Source of the DNA: Roseomonas xinghualingensis
GTDB taxonomy: Bacteria; Pseudomonadota; Alphaproteobacteria; Acetobacterales; Acetobacteraceae
NCBI RefSeq assembly: GCF_025791835.1
Contig: NZ_JAOXLP010000003.1
Span: 186,001 to 250,000, forward strand
DNA length: 64,000 nucleotides
Direction of reading: 5' to 3'
Made by a program: the position numbers and the translations under genes
In this document: positions 46,173 through 53,057 of the stretch, piece after piece
How the letters are laid out: every line of letters begins with the position of its first letter
How positions within the stretch are numbered: position 1 is the first letter of the stretch
The notes under the pieces: generated by a model
Database searches by the model: none
What the model was told of the DNA's origin: nothing
The model's input: the letters and a program-made list of their open reading frames with translations, nothing else

Positions 46173-46358
46173 GTGTTACCGTGTTACTCTGTTACCGCGC
46201 TGTTTTTGCCCGAGAATTCGGTAACACGAAAGCCCGTGTTTCCTGTTACCGTGTTACCTCTGAGGGCGAAGAGGTAACACGGTAACACGCCAAGCGCCGG
46301 AGCGTGTTACCAAAAAGCGAAGCAAAATCAGCGTGGTAACAGAGTAACACGGTAACAC
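46173..46358. repeat. Iteron array of twelve GGTAACAC/GTGTTACC-type 8-mers, mirror-symmetric
   Basis: Copies (F = GTGTTACC sense, R = GGTAACAC): F at 46173, 46181, 46189; R at 46220; F at 46243, 46251; R at 46273, 46281; F at 46304; R at 46335, 46343, 46351. The order 3F-1R-2F-2R-1F-3R is a mirror image of itself. The centre is a perfect 18-bp inverted repeat (46244-46261 / 46270-46287) around an 8-nt spacer. Several copies differ by one base (46181, 46189, 46243, 46335, 46343). The left F cluster is itself enclosed by an inverted repeat ending in TGTTTTTGCCC. It follows the DUF927 gene, so a replication origin or partition/regulatory site is the likely role. The rest of the 595-nt gap (46152-46746) holds R1 and no gene I can support. 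Confidence 0.85.
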
Positions 46359-46549
46359 AGCGGATTTTCCCCCTCCTTCGCAACCGGGAAGACACACCAC
46401 CTCAGCTGCACAGAAAGTGGGCAACTTAGAAGTTCAAGCTTCCGTGAGTTCCGTGTAAGTTCTCCCAACGGCGCCGGGCGGGGGCCTGCCGCCTGAGGTG
46501 AAAGTGGATCAGCCCTTCAGCGCGCGCGGGAGCGCCTTTGTTCATGTTG

Positions 46550-46642
46550 CTTGCCCAGATTCCCCATTTTCCGGTAGGGCTGAACCTACGCTGAGGCGAG
46601 ATGCGCCCGGGGCTGCCATGGCCTCGGGCGCATTTGCGTTTC
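46550..46642 (+). repeat. ~90-bp repeated element, copy R1
   Basis: First of three related copies (R1, R2 at 50041, R3 at 52759). All begin CTTGC(C/G)CAGATTCCCCA, have GGTA at offset ~25 and CTG(A/T)GG at ~47, a GC hairpin starting at offset 53 and end CGTTTC. Here the hairpin is GCGCCCG (46603) with CGGGCGC (46625). The element lies upstream of the DUF6362-like gene and argues for the downstream start of that gene. Confidence 0.75.
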
Positions 46643-46746
46643 CGCCTCCTGGCGCCACTGGCGGCGCCATCCCCGACCTTCATCCACCCTCCGGCGACGC
46701 GGATGCCCGCGAGCGCCCCTTCGCGCGTGGGAGCGCATCCGAACCC

Positions 46747-47607
46747 ATGTCCCGCACCCCGAGCCCCGCCCTGCGCGAGCTGCCCGAGGCCATCTATGAC
46801 GCCGAGGTGGTCGAGTTCCGCCTCCAGGATGCCGGCGCCACGCTGCTGGCGCTCCCCGGGCGCGGGTGCTTTCCCGCCGGTTACCGGACGAACTGGCCGC
46901 AGGTGGTGGTGGACGTCGCTGACGCCGCCCCCTTCCGGGAGGAGGACATCCCCATCCCGCCGCCGACGGCCAAACGCATCACCCAGATGGACGAGGCCTT
47001 CGGCTGGCTGCGGCTGCTGCCAGCCGACAAGGCGGAGCACCGCCGGATCATCCTGCTGCGCTCCCTGACCAGCCCCCGACATGGCCGCCACCTCCACAGC
47101 TGGCGGAAGATCGGGGAGATGCTGAGCCTGGAGCACCGGACGGTGCAGCGGCGCTTCGCCGAGGGCATCGGGTGGATAACGGCCGAGCTCTACAAGCAGC
47201 AGCTCGGCGGCGTGCAGTGGGCCTTCGACTGGCAGCGGCTGCGCCAGGTGGCCGGCTCGCTGAACCCGAAGACCCTGGTCCCGGAGGAGCCGCCAGTACC
47301 GGCCAGCTTGGCCCGGGCGCAGCTGCAGGGAGATGGCCCCATCCTGGTGAAGACGCCGGAGACCCGGGCGCTCGAGGTGGCCCGCTATGTCCAGCTGATG
47401 TCGAGCCGCTCCCGCGCCGCCCTGATGCACTTCCCGGCAGACGGGTCGGTTCGCCCCCTGGCAGGCGGCCGGGGCTTTGGGGAACGCGAGGTGGTGGTGC
47501 TGGAGATGGCCGGCCTCGTCGGCCGGGAAGGGGAGGACGGCCAGTTCCGGCTGACCTCCATCGGGATCCAGGCCCAGGGCATGATCCCGCGCGGTGTGGC
47601 GGTGTAG
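46747..47607 (+). CDS. DUF6362-like phage protein with helix-turn-helix
   Basis: 286 aa from ATG 46747; ATG 46618 or earlier starts are in frame but read through the R1 element and give low-complexity sequence. The middle part HRRIILLRSLTSPRHGRHLHSWRKIGEMLSLEHRTVQRRFAEGIGWI is a helix-turn-helix like those of DUF6362 phage proteins. The C-terminal part (LEVARYVQLMSSRSRAALMHFPADG) is helical. The role may be replication or packaging control; weakly supported. Confidence 0.65.
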   Translation: MSRTPSPALRELPEAIYDAEVVEFRLQDAGATLLALPGRGCFPAGYRTNWPQVVVDVADAAPFREEDIPIPPPTAKRITQMDEAFGWLRLLPADKAEHRRIILLRSLTSPRHGRHLHSWRKIGEMLSLEHRTVQRRFAEGIGWITAELYKQQLGGVQWAFDWQRLRQVAGSLNPKTLVPEEPPVPASLARAQLQGDGPILVKTPETRALEVARYVQLMSSRSRAALMHFPADGSVRPLAGGRGFGEREVVVLEMAGLVGREGEDGQFRLTSIGIQAQGMIPRGVAV

Positions 47608-47617
47608 GCTTGACCAA

Positions 47618-48364
47618 TCACTTCTTGCTGGCAGGAGCAGCTTTAATCGCTCTGCTATGGGCGCTACTTCCGGCTTTTCTCGCCGGCCGTGGCGCACTGG
47701 TGCCCCGCGCCTTGCCTGGGCTCCGCGCCTTTTTGGGACCGGCTCGAACCGCATCCTTCGGATCGAAGTAGAGCGCTACTGGAATATGCCGGACCATGTA
47801 AGATAGGCCTGATACTTCGTGGAGATGTGTGCTTCGGAATGCTAATGGGTTTGCTGTGCAAGTAATGGTTTGAATATCTGGACGTTGAGTGACGAGGTGC
47901 TGTTTCCAGCTGCTCATCATCTGCGCGACGCCTTGATTATAGCAGTAGATGATCAGCCCGCCTGCTTCCTGGCCAGGCATTCCACCGGAGTACCGCGTAC
48001 TGAGCTGCTGGAATCCTTTGTAAAGCCAATCATAGTCATGATGAGTCTTCGCCTCACCCAGCCATAGGAAATTCTCTCGACCTTCGACCACAACGTCGCA
48101 ATGCCCACCAATGTCAGTGTCGTGCGACGCCTGAAAGCCGATGTCCTTCAGCGACGTGACAATATCGTTCGTCAAAAGATCTTCATCTTTGTGCTGACGG
48201 TGATGTCGGGTGCGAGTGAGGTTCTGGGCGACATGATCAATCGCCTTTTCCACGGCCGTGACACGCTCCGCATGGCATGTAGCCATGAACATCTCCATGC
48301 GACACTGAAATGCCACATCTGGAAATGCCAACTTGAGTTCCTCAATCGTCCACTGCTTAGTCAT
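47618..48364 (-). CDS. Predicted PD-(D/E)XK-type nuclease, third gene of a cargo operon
   Basis: 248 aa. The nuclease core is DLLTNDIVTSLKDIGFQASHDTDIGGHCDVVVEGRENFLWLGEAK: Asp90, Glu104 and Lys106 with the right strand pattern, then HHDYDWLYKGFQQLSTRY. Residues 215-248 are a Lys/Ala/Pro-rich tail, probably disordered. The base composition is poorer in GC than the flanking phage genes. It overlaps the 140-aa gene by 8 nt. A role in phage defence or exclusion is inferred; I recognise no named system. Confidence 0.7.
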   Translation of the reverse strand: MTKQWTIEELKLAFPDVAFQCRMEMFMATCHAERVTAVEKAIDHVAQNLTRTRHHRQHKDEDLLTNDIVTSLKDIGFQASHDTDIGGHCDVVVEGRENFLWLGEAKTHHDYDWLYKGFQQLSTRYSGGMPGQEAGGLIIYCYNQGVAQMMSSWKQHLVTQRPDIQTITCTANPLAFRSTHLHEVSGLSYMVRHIPVALYFDPKDAVRAGPKKARSPGKARGTSAPRPARKAGSSAHSRAIKAAPASKK

Positions 48365-48779
48365 GCTGCGCGTCTACTATTCCTCGCAGCTTCGGCGATG
48401 GGACGAAGAACGGTACTAGGTGAGCCTCGTAGTTGCTGACCAGTTCGCCAGATACCGGGTGCACAAGTGTCCCAGACAGCTTGGCGTCGCGAAGATCTTC
48501 AGGGTCGATCTCGTGCTCTGCTTGGTTGTCATCAATGAACAAGGTGTGCGTGTCGAGTGCATGAATCTTCGAGCTGACGAGAATTGTGACTGCAGTCAGA
48601 AGATCGCCATCGGGTGCTCTCTTGCCCACCACGCGGCAAAGATTGCTGAAGGTGAGCATACGTACCTGCTCTGCAGGTAGCGAAGCGACAAAGTCGATGA
48701 TCTTTAAGCATAGCTTCGCCGCCGGAGCTGCTCCCCAGATGCGAGCTACCTCTGATTTAAGATCATCAACTGGCGGCAT
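48357..48779 (-). CDS. Unknown protein (140 aa), middle gene of the nuclease operon
   Basis: PPVDDLKSEVARIWGAAPAAKLCLKIIDFVASLPAEQVRMLTFSNLCRVVGKRAP is helical, followed by LLTAVTILVSSKIHALDTHTLFIDDNQ. Together they resemble a winged-helix outline but match no family I know. It overlaps the 375-aa gene by 14 nt and the nuclease gene by 8 nt, so the three are one transcription unit and likely one system. Confidence 0.65.
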   Translation of the reverse strand: MPPVDDLKSEVARIWGAAPAAKLCLKIIDFVASLPAEQVRMLTFSNLCRVVGKRAPDGDLLTAVTILVSSKIHALDTHTLFIDDNQAEHEIDPEDLRDAKLSGTLVHPVSGELVSNYEAHLVPFFVPSPKLRGIVDAQHD

Positions 48780-49893
48780 CTGCCGGCTCTAACGCATCCG
48801 CCGCTGTAATTGCAGCGAGGAAATGCTCCAGCCTGCCCCGAACGAAATTGAAATCGCGGCTTCCCGTGGCGTTACGCACCACTACTTCAAACAGGGTAGG
48901 GCGCTCTGAGTCCCGCTCCTTCTGAGAGCTCTGGAGACTTAACTCTGGTCTGGATGAGACCTCCTCCGTTAATGCTACGAACCACTGGATGCTGACCCTG
49001 AAGGGCTCAATTGGCGCCGCCAAGGCCTCCTTGCCTGCGCGGTGATAGATCTCCTGCCTCAGGCAGAGATTGTTACGCCGCATCCTCTCGTATTTGGTGC
49101 TGGCGGTAGTGGTGCCAAAGGCAAGCTCCACGACCGTTCCCTCATCGTCAGCTTCATACATGCCGCTGATAAGCGGAAAGAGGTTAAGTGGAGCGCTCAA
49201 TGCCTCGCGTTCAGCCAAGCTGTTGAAGGCTTGGCGGACTTGAGCGTGAGTGACTTGGGCTGCGGATCTCAACATGCCATCGGGGTAATCAACCCGCACG
49301 TCAACCAGATTGCCCTCGTACGGAAGATATACGACCTCGAAGGTCTGGCGCTTCTCCTGGCGAACGCCGAGCACTTGATCGTAGTCGGCAAGGGCCTCCC
49401 GAGCGGCGGGAGGGAGGTCCTCAGGATCGACCTCCTCCCTGAATGTCAGGCCGCGCGTTGCCGAGAACACGACAGCCAGTCCCTCGCCCGCCTCGATCAC
49501 TGCGACAAGCTGCAAGGGGGTCGGAAAATGCTCCTCAATCTCCGCCTCGGAGAGCCCTGCCGGGAAGCGGGCGGTGAACGCGTTGGGCTCGATATCTAGC
49601 GAAAGGAAATGGTCGATGAGAGCAGCCTTATCCTCGGTATCCATAAGGTAGAGACGGACTAGCTTCTCGCCACACAGCTGATGCTCAACGAGGGTCTGCT
49701 GGAGCGCAGTGGCCTGCTCTGCGTTCAGCGCATCTGGTGCGGCGAGTTTAGCGACGGTGAAGTCCCATCCCCTGCCACGGGGCAACCCGTCAGCCTGCAA
49801 TGCCTTCTGGGCAGGGATCCATGGCATCCGCTTTCGGAGCGTGCGAGCGATAGGCGCTACATTGAGAACGGGCTCTTGGTTCGACACTGTCAC
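48766..49893 (-). CDS. Unknown protein (375 aa), first gene of the nuclease operon
   Basis: GTG start at 49893 (TVSNQEPVLNVAPIARTLRKRMPWIP). The protein is largely mixed alpha/beta without motifs I recognise: LVAVIEAGEGLAVVFSATRGLTFREEVDPEDLPPA and FEVVYLPYEGNLVDVRVDYPDG are sheet-rich, and HFLAAITAADALEPAD is a short helix at the end. No Walker, HNH or membrane motifs. It could be a sensor or a partner of the nuclease. Confidence 0.68.
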   Translation of the reverse strand: MTVSNQEPVLNVAPIARTLRKRMPWIPAQKALQADGLPRGRGWDFTVAKLAAPDALNAEQATALQQTLVEHQLCGEKLVRLYLMDTEDKAALIDHFLSLDIEPNAFTARFPAGLSEAEIEEHFPTPLQLVAVIEAGEGLAVVFSATRGLTFREEVDPEDLPPAAREALADYDQVLGVRQEKRQTFEVVYLPYEGNLVDVRVDYPDGMLRSAAQVTHAQVRQAFNSLAEREALSAPLNLFPLISGMYEADDEGTVVELAFGTTTASTKYERMRRNNLCLRQEIYHRAGKEALAAPIEPFRVSIQWFVALTEEVSSRPELSLQSSQKERDSERPTLFEVVVRNATGSRDFNFVRGRLEHFLAAITAADALEPADAAS

Positions 49894-50040
49894 GCTTTGC
49901 CTGGCCTCGGAAGCCCACTGTTGCGGGAGGGTATCTACCTGATGTGTTCCGATCTGTCCCTTTTGATTCGCTCTAAGCAGGAATGAAGAAGGTCTTCATC
50001 ATTCTGCATGCTGAAATGATTACAGATTGTCCACTTTCTA

Positions 50041-50133
50041 CTTGCCCAGATTCCCCACTCTGAGGTAAGGGTATCGACACACTGAGGTGACGAGCGCCCG
50101 GGTGCCGGAAGGCACTGGGCGCTTCGTCGTTTC
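50041..50133 (+). repeat. ~90-bp repeated element, copy R2
   Basis: Second copy, 93 bp, same length as R1. Hairpin GCGCCC (50094) / GGGCGC (50117) with an inner GTGCC/GGCAC stem around a GGAA loop, then TTCGTCGTTTC. It lies ~150 bp upstream of the minus-strand nuclease operon. The stem sequences differ from R1 and R3 but pair, which indicates conserved structure. Confidence 0.75.
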
Positions 50134-50239
50134 AGGACCTCGCCGACGCCGATTTGTCCGGCTTCGATACCCCCGCGACGTGCCGTGTGCCAGGCCGCTC
50201 TAAAGACTCCGGAGCGGCCCACGCTTCATCTCGACCCCT

Positions 50240-50560
50240 GCGACTGAGCGGGTGGGACCGCTAAGCTGTTAGGCGGGGTGCTGGTGAAAGCCCGGCCCAG
50301 TTCGATGACCCGCAGCGGACAAGGCTCGGGCCCGTGAGAGAGTAGGGATGCGCGTGGGAGGCTGCGGCTGCAGCCGTCTGACCACGCAGCTCGAAATCAA
50401 GCCGGGATGGGAAGCGAGTGGCTGACCAGGGTCATCGCCCTTCCACCCTTCCACCCTTCCGCCTGATCAGGTGTGTCGGGTGCCACAACTCAGGCAACGC
50501 CCCTCCGGGCCGGTGGCGGATCGCAGCTTGGAGACGGCCTAACCGGCTGCCTGGCGATGG
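50240..50560 (+). other. Unassigned non-coding segment, possibly a structured RNA
   Basis: Part of the 681-nt gap 49894-50574. It has no convincing frame on either strand but several inverted repeats, for example GGCTGCGG/CTGCAGCC around 50361-50377, and the order GTGAAAGCCC, GCAGCGGACAAGG, GAGAGTAGGGATGCGCGTG. The look is like a folded RNA such as a group II intron remnant or retron-type RNA, but no reverse transcriptase or intron end is visible. Function unknown; the call is weak. Confidence 0.3.
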
Positions 50561-50574
50561 CACCATGAGCCGGC

Positions 50575-50808
50575 TTAGGCAACCAAGCCCGCTATGTATT
50601 TGTCAGCGGCAAAGCGTAAGCCAATCGCCAAGATGACGTGAGTGACGGACGATAGGTAGACGATTTCGAGCGGGAAACTATCCCGCGTTGCAAGAGCAAG
50701 CGGGATGGTGGCGACGCCGATGAGGAACAGACCTGAGCTCACATTGTTCAGCCAGGTTGCAACGAGCTTCGTCTTCTCATTGTGCTGAAGCTTTTCTTCC
50801 GCGTTCAT
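50575..50808 (-). CDS. Small two-helix membrane protein (77 aa)
   Basis: Strong Shine-Dalgarno (GGAGGGCGAG) just before ATG 50808. A hydrophilic N-terminus (MNAEEKLQHNEKTKLVATWLNN) is followed by two membrane helices (VSSGLFLIGVATIPLALA; IVYLSSVTHVILAIGLRFAA). It could be a phage membrane effector or holin-like protein, or part of the neighbouring cargo. No family recognised. Confidence 0.65.
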   Translation of the reverse strand: MNAEEKLQHNEKTKLVATWLNNVSSGLFLIGVATIPLALATRDSFPLEIVYLSSVTHVILAIGLRFAADKYIAGLVA

Positions 50809-50888
50809 CTCGCCCTCCGGTGAAGCACCTGAGAGGGCCAGAGCCTTTTCACTTCGTCAAACGACCATTTGGCGCTGTGAAGGAGAGT

Positions 50889-51305
50889 CTAGTTGAAGCC
50901 TGGGATCACGGCTTCAGCGTAGCAGCGGCACCAGCCGATCTCACAGCAGGTAAGCTCGCCTGGGAAACCGGCAGTCGGCGGCTTGGCGTAGCGGAAGCGC
51001 TTGCCGTCCAGCTTCGCGCAAGTGGAGCAGGCATCCTCCGCGCCGGAGCTGCGCCAGATGAAGGTCTTACAACCGATCGCGACAGCCCGTTCACGATCTT
51101 CTCTCGCCGAGGCGGCAAACCAGTCCCTCATCTCGGCTTGGTAGGACGCGATGGCTGCAGCCCGCGCCTCGGGCGACAGCCCCTTCAGTCTCGGTTCCCG
51201 GACTCGCACGTTCCGGCGCACAGGCGGCTGGCTCGGAGATGGCCTTAGGTCACCTTGAGCAGCTGCGGACCTCGGGGAGGTAAACAGGTCTCGGAGCCAC
51301 TTCAT
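50889..51305 (-). CDS. Phage head-morphogenesis-like protein fragment (138 aa)
   Basis: The end KTFIWRSSGAEDACSTCAKLDGKRFRYAKPPTAGFPGELTCCEIGWCRCYAEAV matches the C-terminal zinc-like motif of minor head/SPP1 gp7-Mu F proteins (Trp..C..C..LDGK....P..C.CR..). The long N-terminal part of those proteins is absent. Starts at 51305 or 51422 are possible; neither has a good Shine-Dalgarno. It is on the strand opposite the structural genes, so it is a displaced fragment or a repurposed small protein. Confidence 0.5.
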   Translation of the reverse strand: MKWLRDLFTSPRSAAAQGDLRPSPSQPPVRRNVRVREPRLKGLSPEARAAAIASYQAEMRDWFAASAREDRERAVAIGCKTFIWRSSGAEDACSTCAKLDGKRFRYAKPPTAGFPGELTCCEIGWCRCYAEAVIPGFN

Positions 51306-51636
51306 GTTGAGATCTCGACGAATCAGTTCACCCAAGGCTGCGCCAAGGTCCTGAGCTGAGGCTAGTCGGCGCGCCTGAGAAGCACGACGTGGACCGAAGG
51401 ACTGAATTTTTCTCTGTTCCATCGGCCCACACGAACATTCCCCGATGATGCAGGCGGGCAGCGTTACCGGACCTCTGCGGCCAGCTTTGTGAGAGCTGAA
51501 TGGCCGCTCCCGGAGCTGGCTACCGAAAAGCGGACAGGCGGTGCCGCCTCTGACCCCGCCACACGTGACTGCCTGCGGGTGTTCGTCAGCATCGAGAGAG
51601 CATGGCCGGTGCTGCCACACCGACCATGCCCGCTCC

Positions 51637-52449
51637 TTATGAACCTAGAGCCTGGCTGATCGCCTTCTCAACGGGCGTCTGTTCACTCAGTGGTTTGGAC
51701 AGATCGAAGCCGCGACGTGGCAGAAGCGGCGGCTGCGCCATGAACTTCGGTCGCGTTCCACGGTGAGGCTGCGCCGCATGCACGAGGAAGGGGTGGCACA
51801 AATAAACCGTGCCCGCTTCCCCTGTCGCGAGAACCTCGGGCCTGCAGCTGGTGTCCGCAAAGCCGTCCCAGGCGAGGTCTCGTAAGGTCGCCCCGTCCTC
51901 GCCACAACACGCAAGCTTGCGCGCGATATCCTGATGTGAACCGACGCGGATACGCGTCGGTGCGTCGTCCTTTCCCACGTCGGAGAATAGGAAGAGCATG
52001 AGGAGCGCGCGTCCCCTTGAAGCGAGATTGGCCCGCCACGCCATGAAGTCGGATTGATCGTCGCCAGGCAGCGCGAAGCTCACGTCCACATGCCATCCAT
52101 CGTCCCCGGGCGCCTCCGCTGAAGGAAATCGGATCGGGAAGGTGCCAAGGCCGCCGGGAGGCAACCAGTTCCCGGCTCCCGCGAGTGCATCGTAAGCGGC
52201 GTGCAGGCGCGGGGTGTTGGCTGCATCACGGAAGACCTGATCCGCGTAGCCGCCGAGACGAATGACTGGCCTTGTCCAGCTCGATGGATCGTCCGGGTCG
52301 CAGCCTGTTTCACGCCACAGGATCGCGCGCCCCTGATCTGCTAGGGCTTGTGGAAAGGCATCATCAATCCGTACGAAGCCATTGATGACGAAGGCCTCTG
52401 TCTGCGCTGAGGTCAGCGCAGTGGTCGCATCGGGCATAGAGAATTCCAT
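51637..52449 (-). CDS. Phytanoyl-CoA dioxygenase (PhyH)-like Fe(II)/2-oxoglutarate oxygenase
   Basis: 270 aa. The facial triad is His120-X-Asp122 (GWHVDVSF) and a distal His in CHPFLVHAAQPHRGTRPK (His224, or His219); Arg233 would bind 2-oxoglutarate. It begins FVINGFVRIDDAFP, the normal PhyH start. Such enzymes hydroxylate small molecules; a few act on nucleotides or siderophores. It looks like cargo (a moron gene) because no phage function is evident. Confidence 0.8.
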   Translation of the reverse strand: MEFSMPDATTALTSAQTEAFVINGFVRIDDAFPQALADQGRAILWRETGCDPDDPSSWTRPVIRLGGYADQVFRDAANTPRLHAAYDALAGAGNWLPPGGLGTFPIRFPSAEAPGDDGWHVDVSFALPGDDQSDFMAWRANLASRGRALLMLFLFSDVGKDDAPTRIRVGSHQDIARKLACCGEDGATLRDLAWDGFADTSCRPEVLATGEAGTVYLCHPFLVHAAQPHRGTRPKFMAQPPLLPRRGFDLSKPLSEQTPVEKAISQALGS

Positions 52450-52758
52450 AGGTCCAGCTTGCCGCGACGTGCGCGGCGGAAGGGCGCTTGGCCCCGCTCG
52501 GCACTTCCCCTCGGAAGCACGCTAAGCGCGCAGGAAGATCGTGGACCTGAAGAACATCATGCGGAGGAGGATAGAAGTGTTTGCAGGCGACGGCAAGGAA
52601 GACGGAAGGGCGCGCTATCAACTGCTGCCTATGAACCGCTGGACGCTAACGTCTGCGTTGCGGGTGGCTGTATCACCATTCGGATGACCGAAATGGGCGC
52701 GAAGCTGACGACAGCAACGCCACCTAACGTTAGCAAGATTACCGGGCGCCAATTTGGC
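52450..52758. other. Gap upstream of the PhyH-like gene with no supported gene
   Basis: About 310 nt without a supportable gene on either strand. It precedes element R3. The promoter for the leftward PhyH-like gene should lie here, but I cannot point to boxes. Confidence 0.5.
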
Positions 52759-52848
52759 CTTGCGCAGATTCCCCAGTTTCAGGTACAGAAATCTCGAAAC
52801 TGTGGTGGATAGCGCCCGGGGCCTTGTGGCCCGGGCTTTTTTCGTTTC
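52759..52848 (+). repeat. ~90-bp repeated element, copy R3, ending in a strong terminator
   Basis: Third copy, 90 bp. The hairpin GCCCGGGGCC (52814) / GGCCCGGGC with loop TTGT is followed by TTTTTT, a textbook intrinsic terminator on the plus strand. No plus-strand gene precedes it, so the element may itself be a short transcript. The 200 nt that follow to the recombinase hold an imperfect inverted repeat (52946-52985). Confidence 0.75.
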
Positions 52849-53057
52849 CGGGCTATCCCGTCGTGACCACCACCTGAGTAACGCCCTCTAGGGCTGTCGC
52901 AGCCTTCGCCATGCCGTCGGTGAACCGTCTTCGCAGCTACGGCACCTGTCCCAATTCGGAAAACGACCCTTCCAGTCCGGAACAGCGCATACCCCCGCGT
53001 GACCGTCGGGGTGTGACAATGCCCACAACGCCCGTTGAAGAGTGACACAGCGCTAGA

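Noticed and set aside
46173..46358. Iteron region read as a CRISPR array
   Set aside because: The units are 8 bp in both orientations without regular spacers, and no cas genes occur.
46498..46746. N-terminal extension of the DUF6362-like protein
   Set aside because: The extra codons run through repeated element R1 and give low-complexity residues, so the ATG at 46747 is preferred.
46426..47754. Minus-strand 442-codon frame opposite the DUF6362-like gene
   Set aside because: No motif, overlaps R1 and the end of the nuclease gene, and fits a GC-bias shadow.
50134..50574. Reverse transcriptase, retron or diversity-generating element
   Set aside because: No reverse-transcriptase motif is present on either strand of the window, so only a weak structured-RNA note was kept.
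52779..53048. 89-codon minus-strand frame overlapping R3
   Set aside because: It reads backward through the terminator hairpin and has no good start signal or family pattern.
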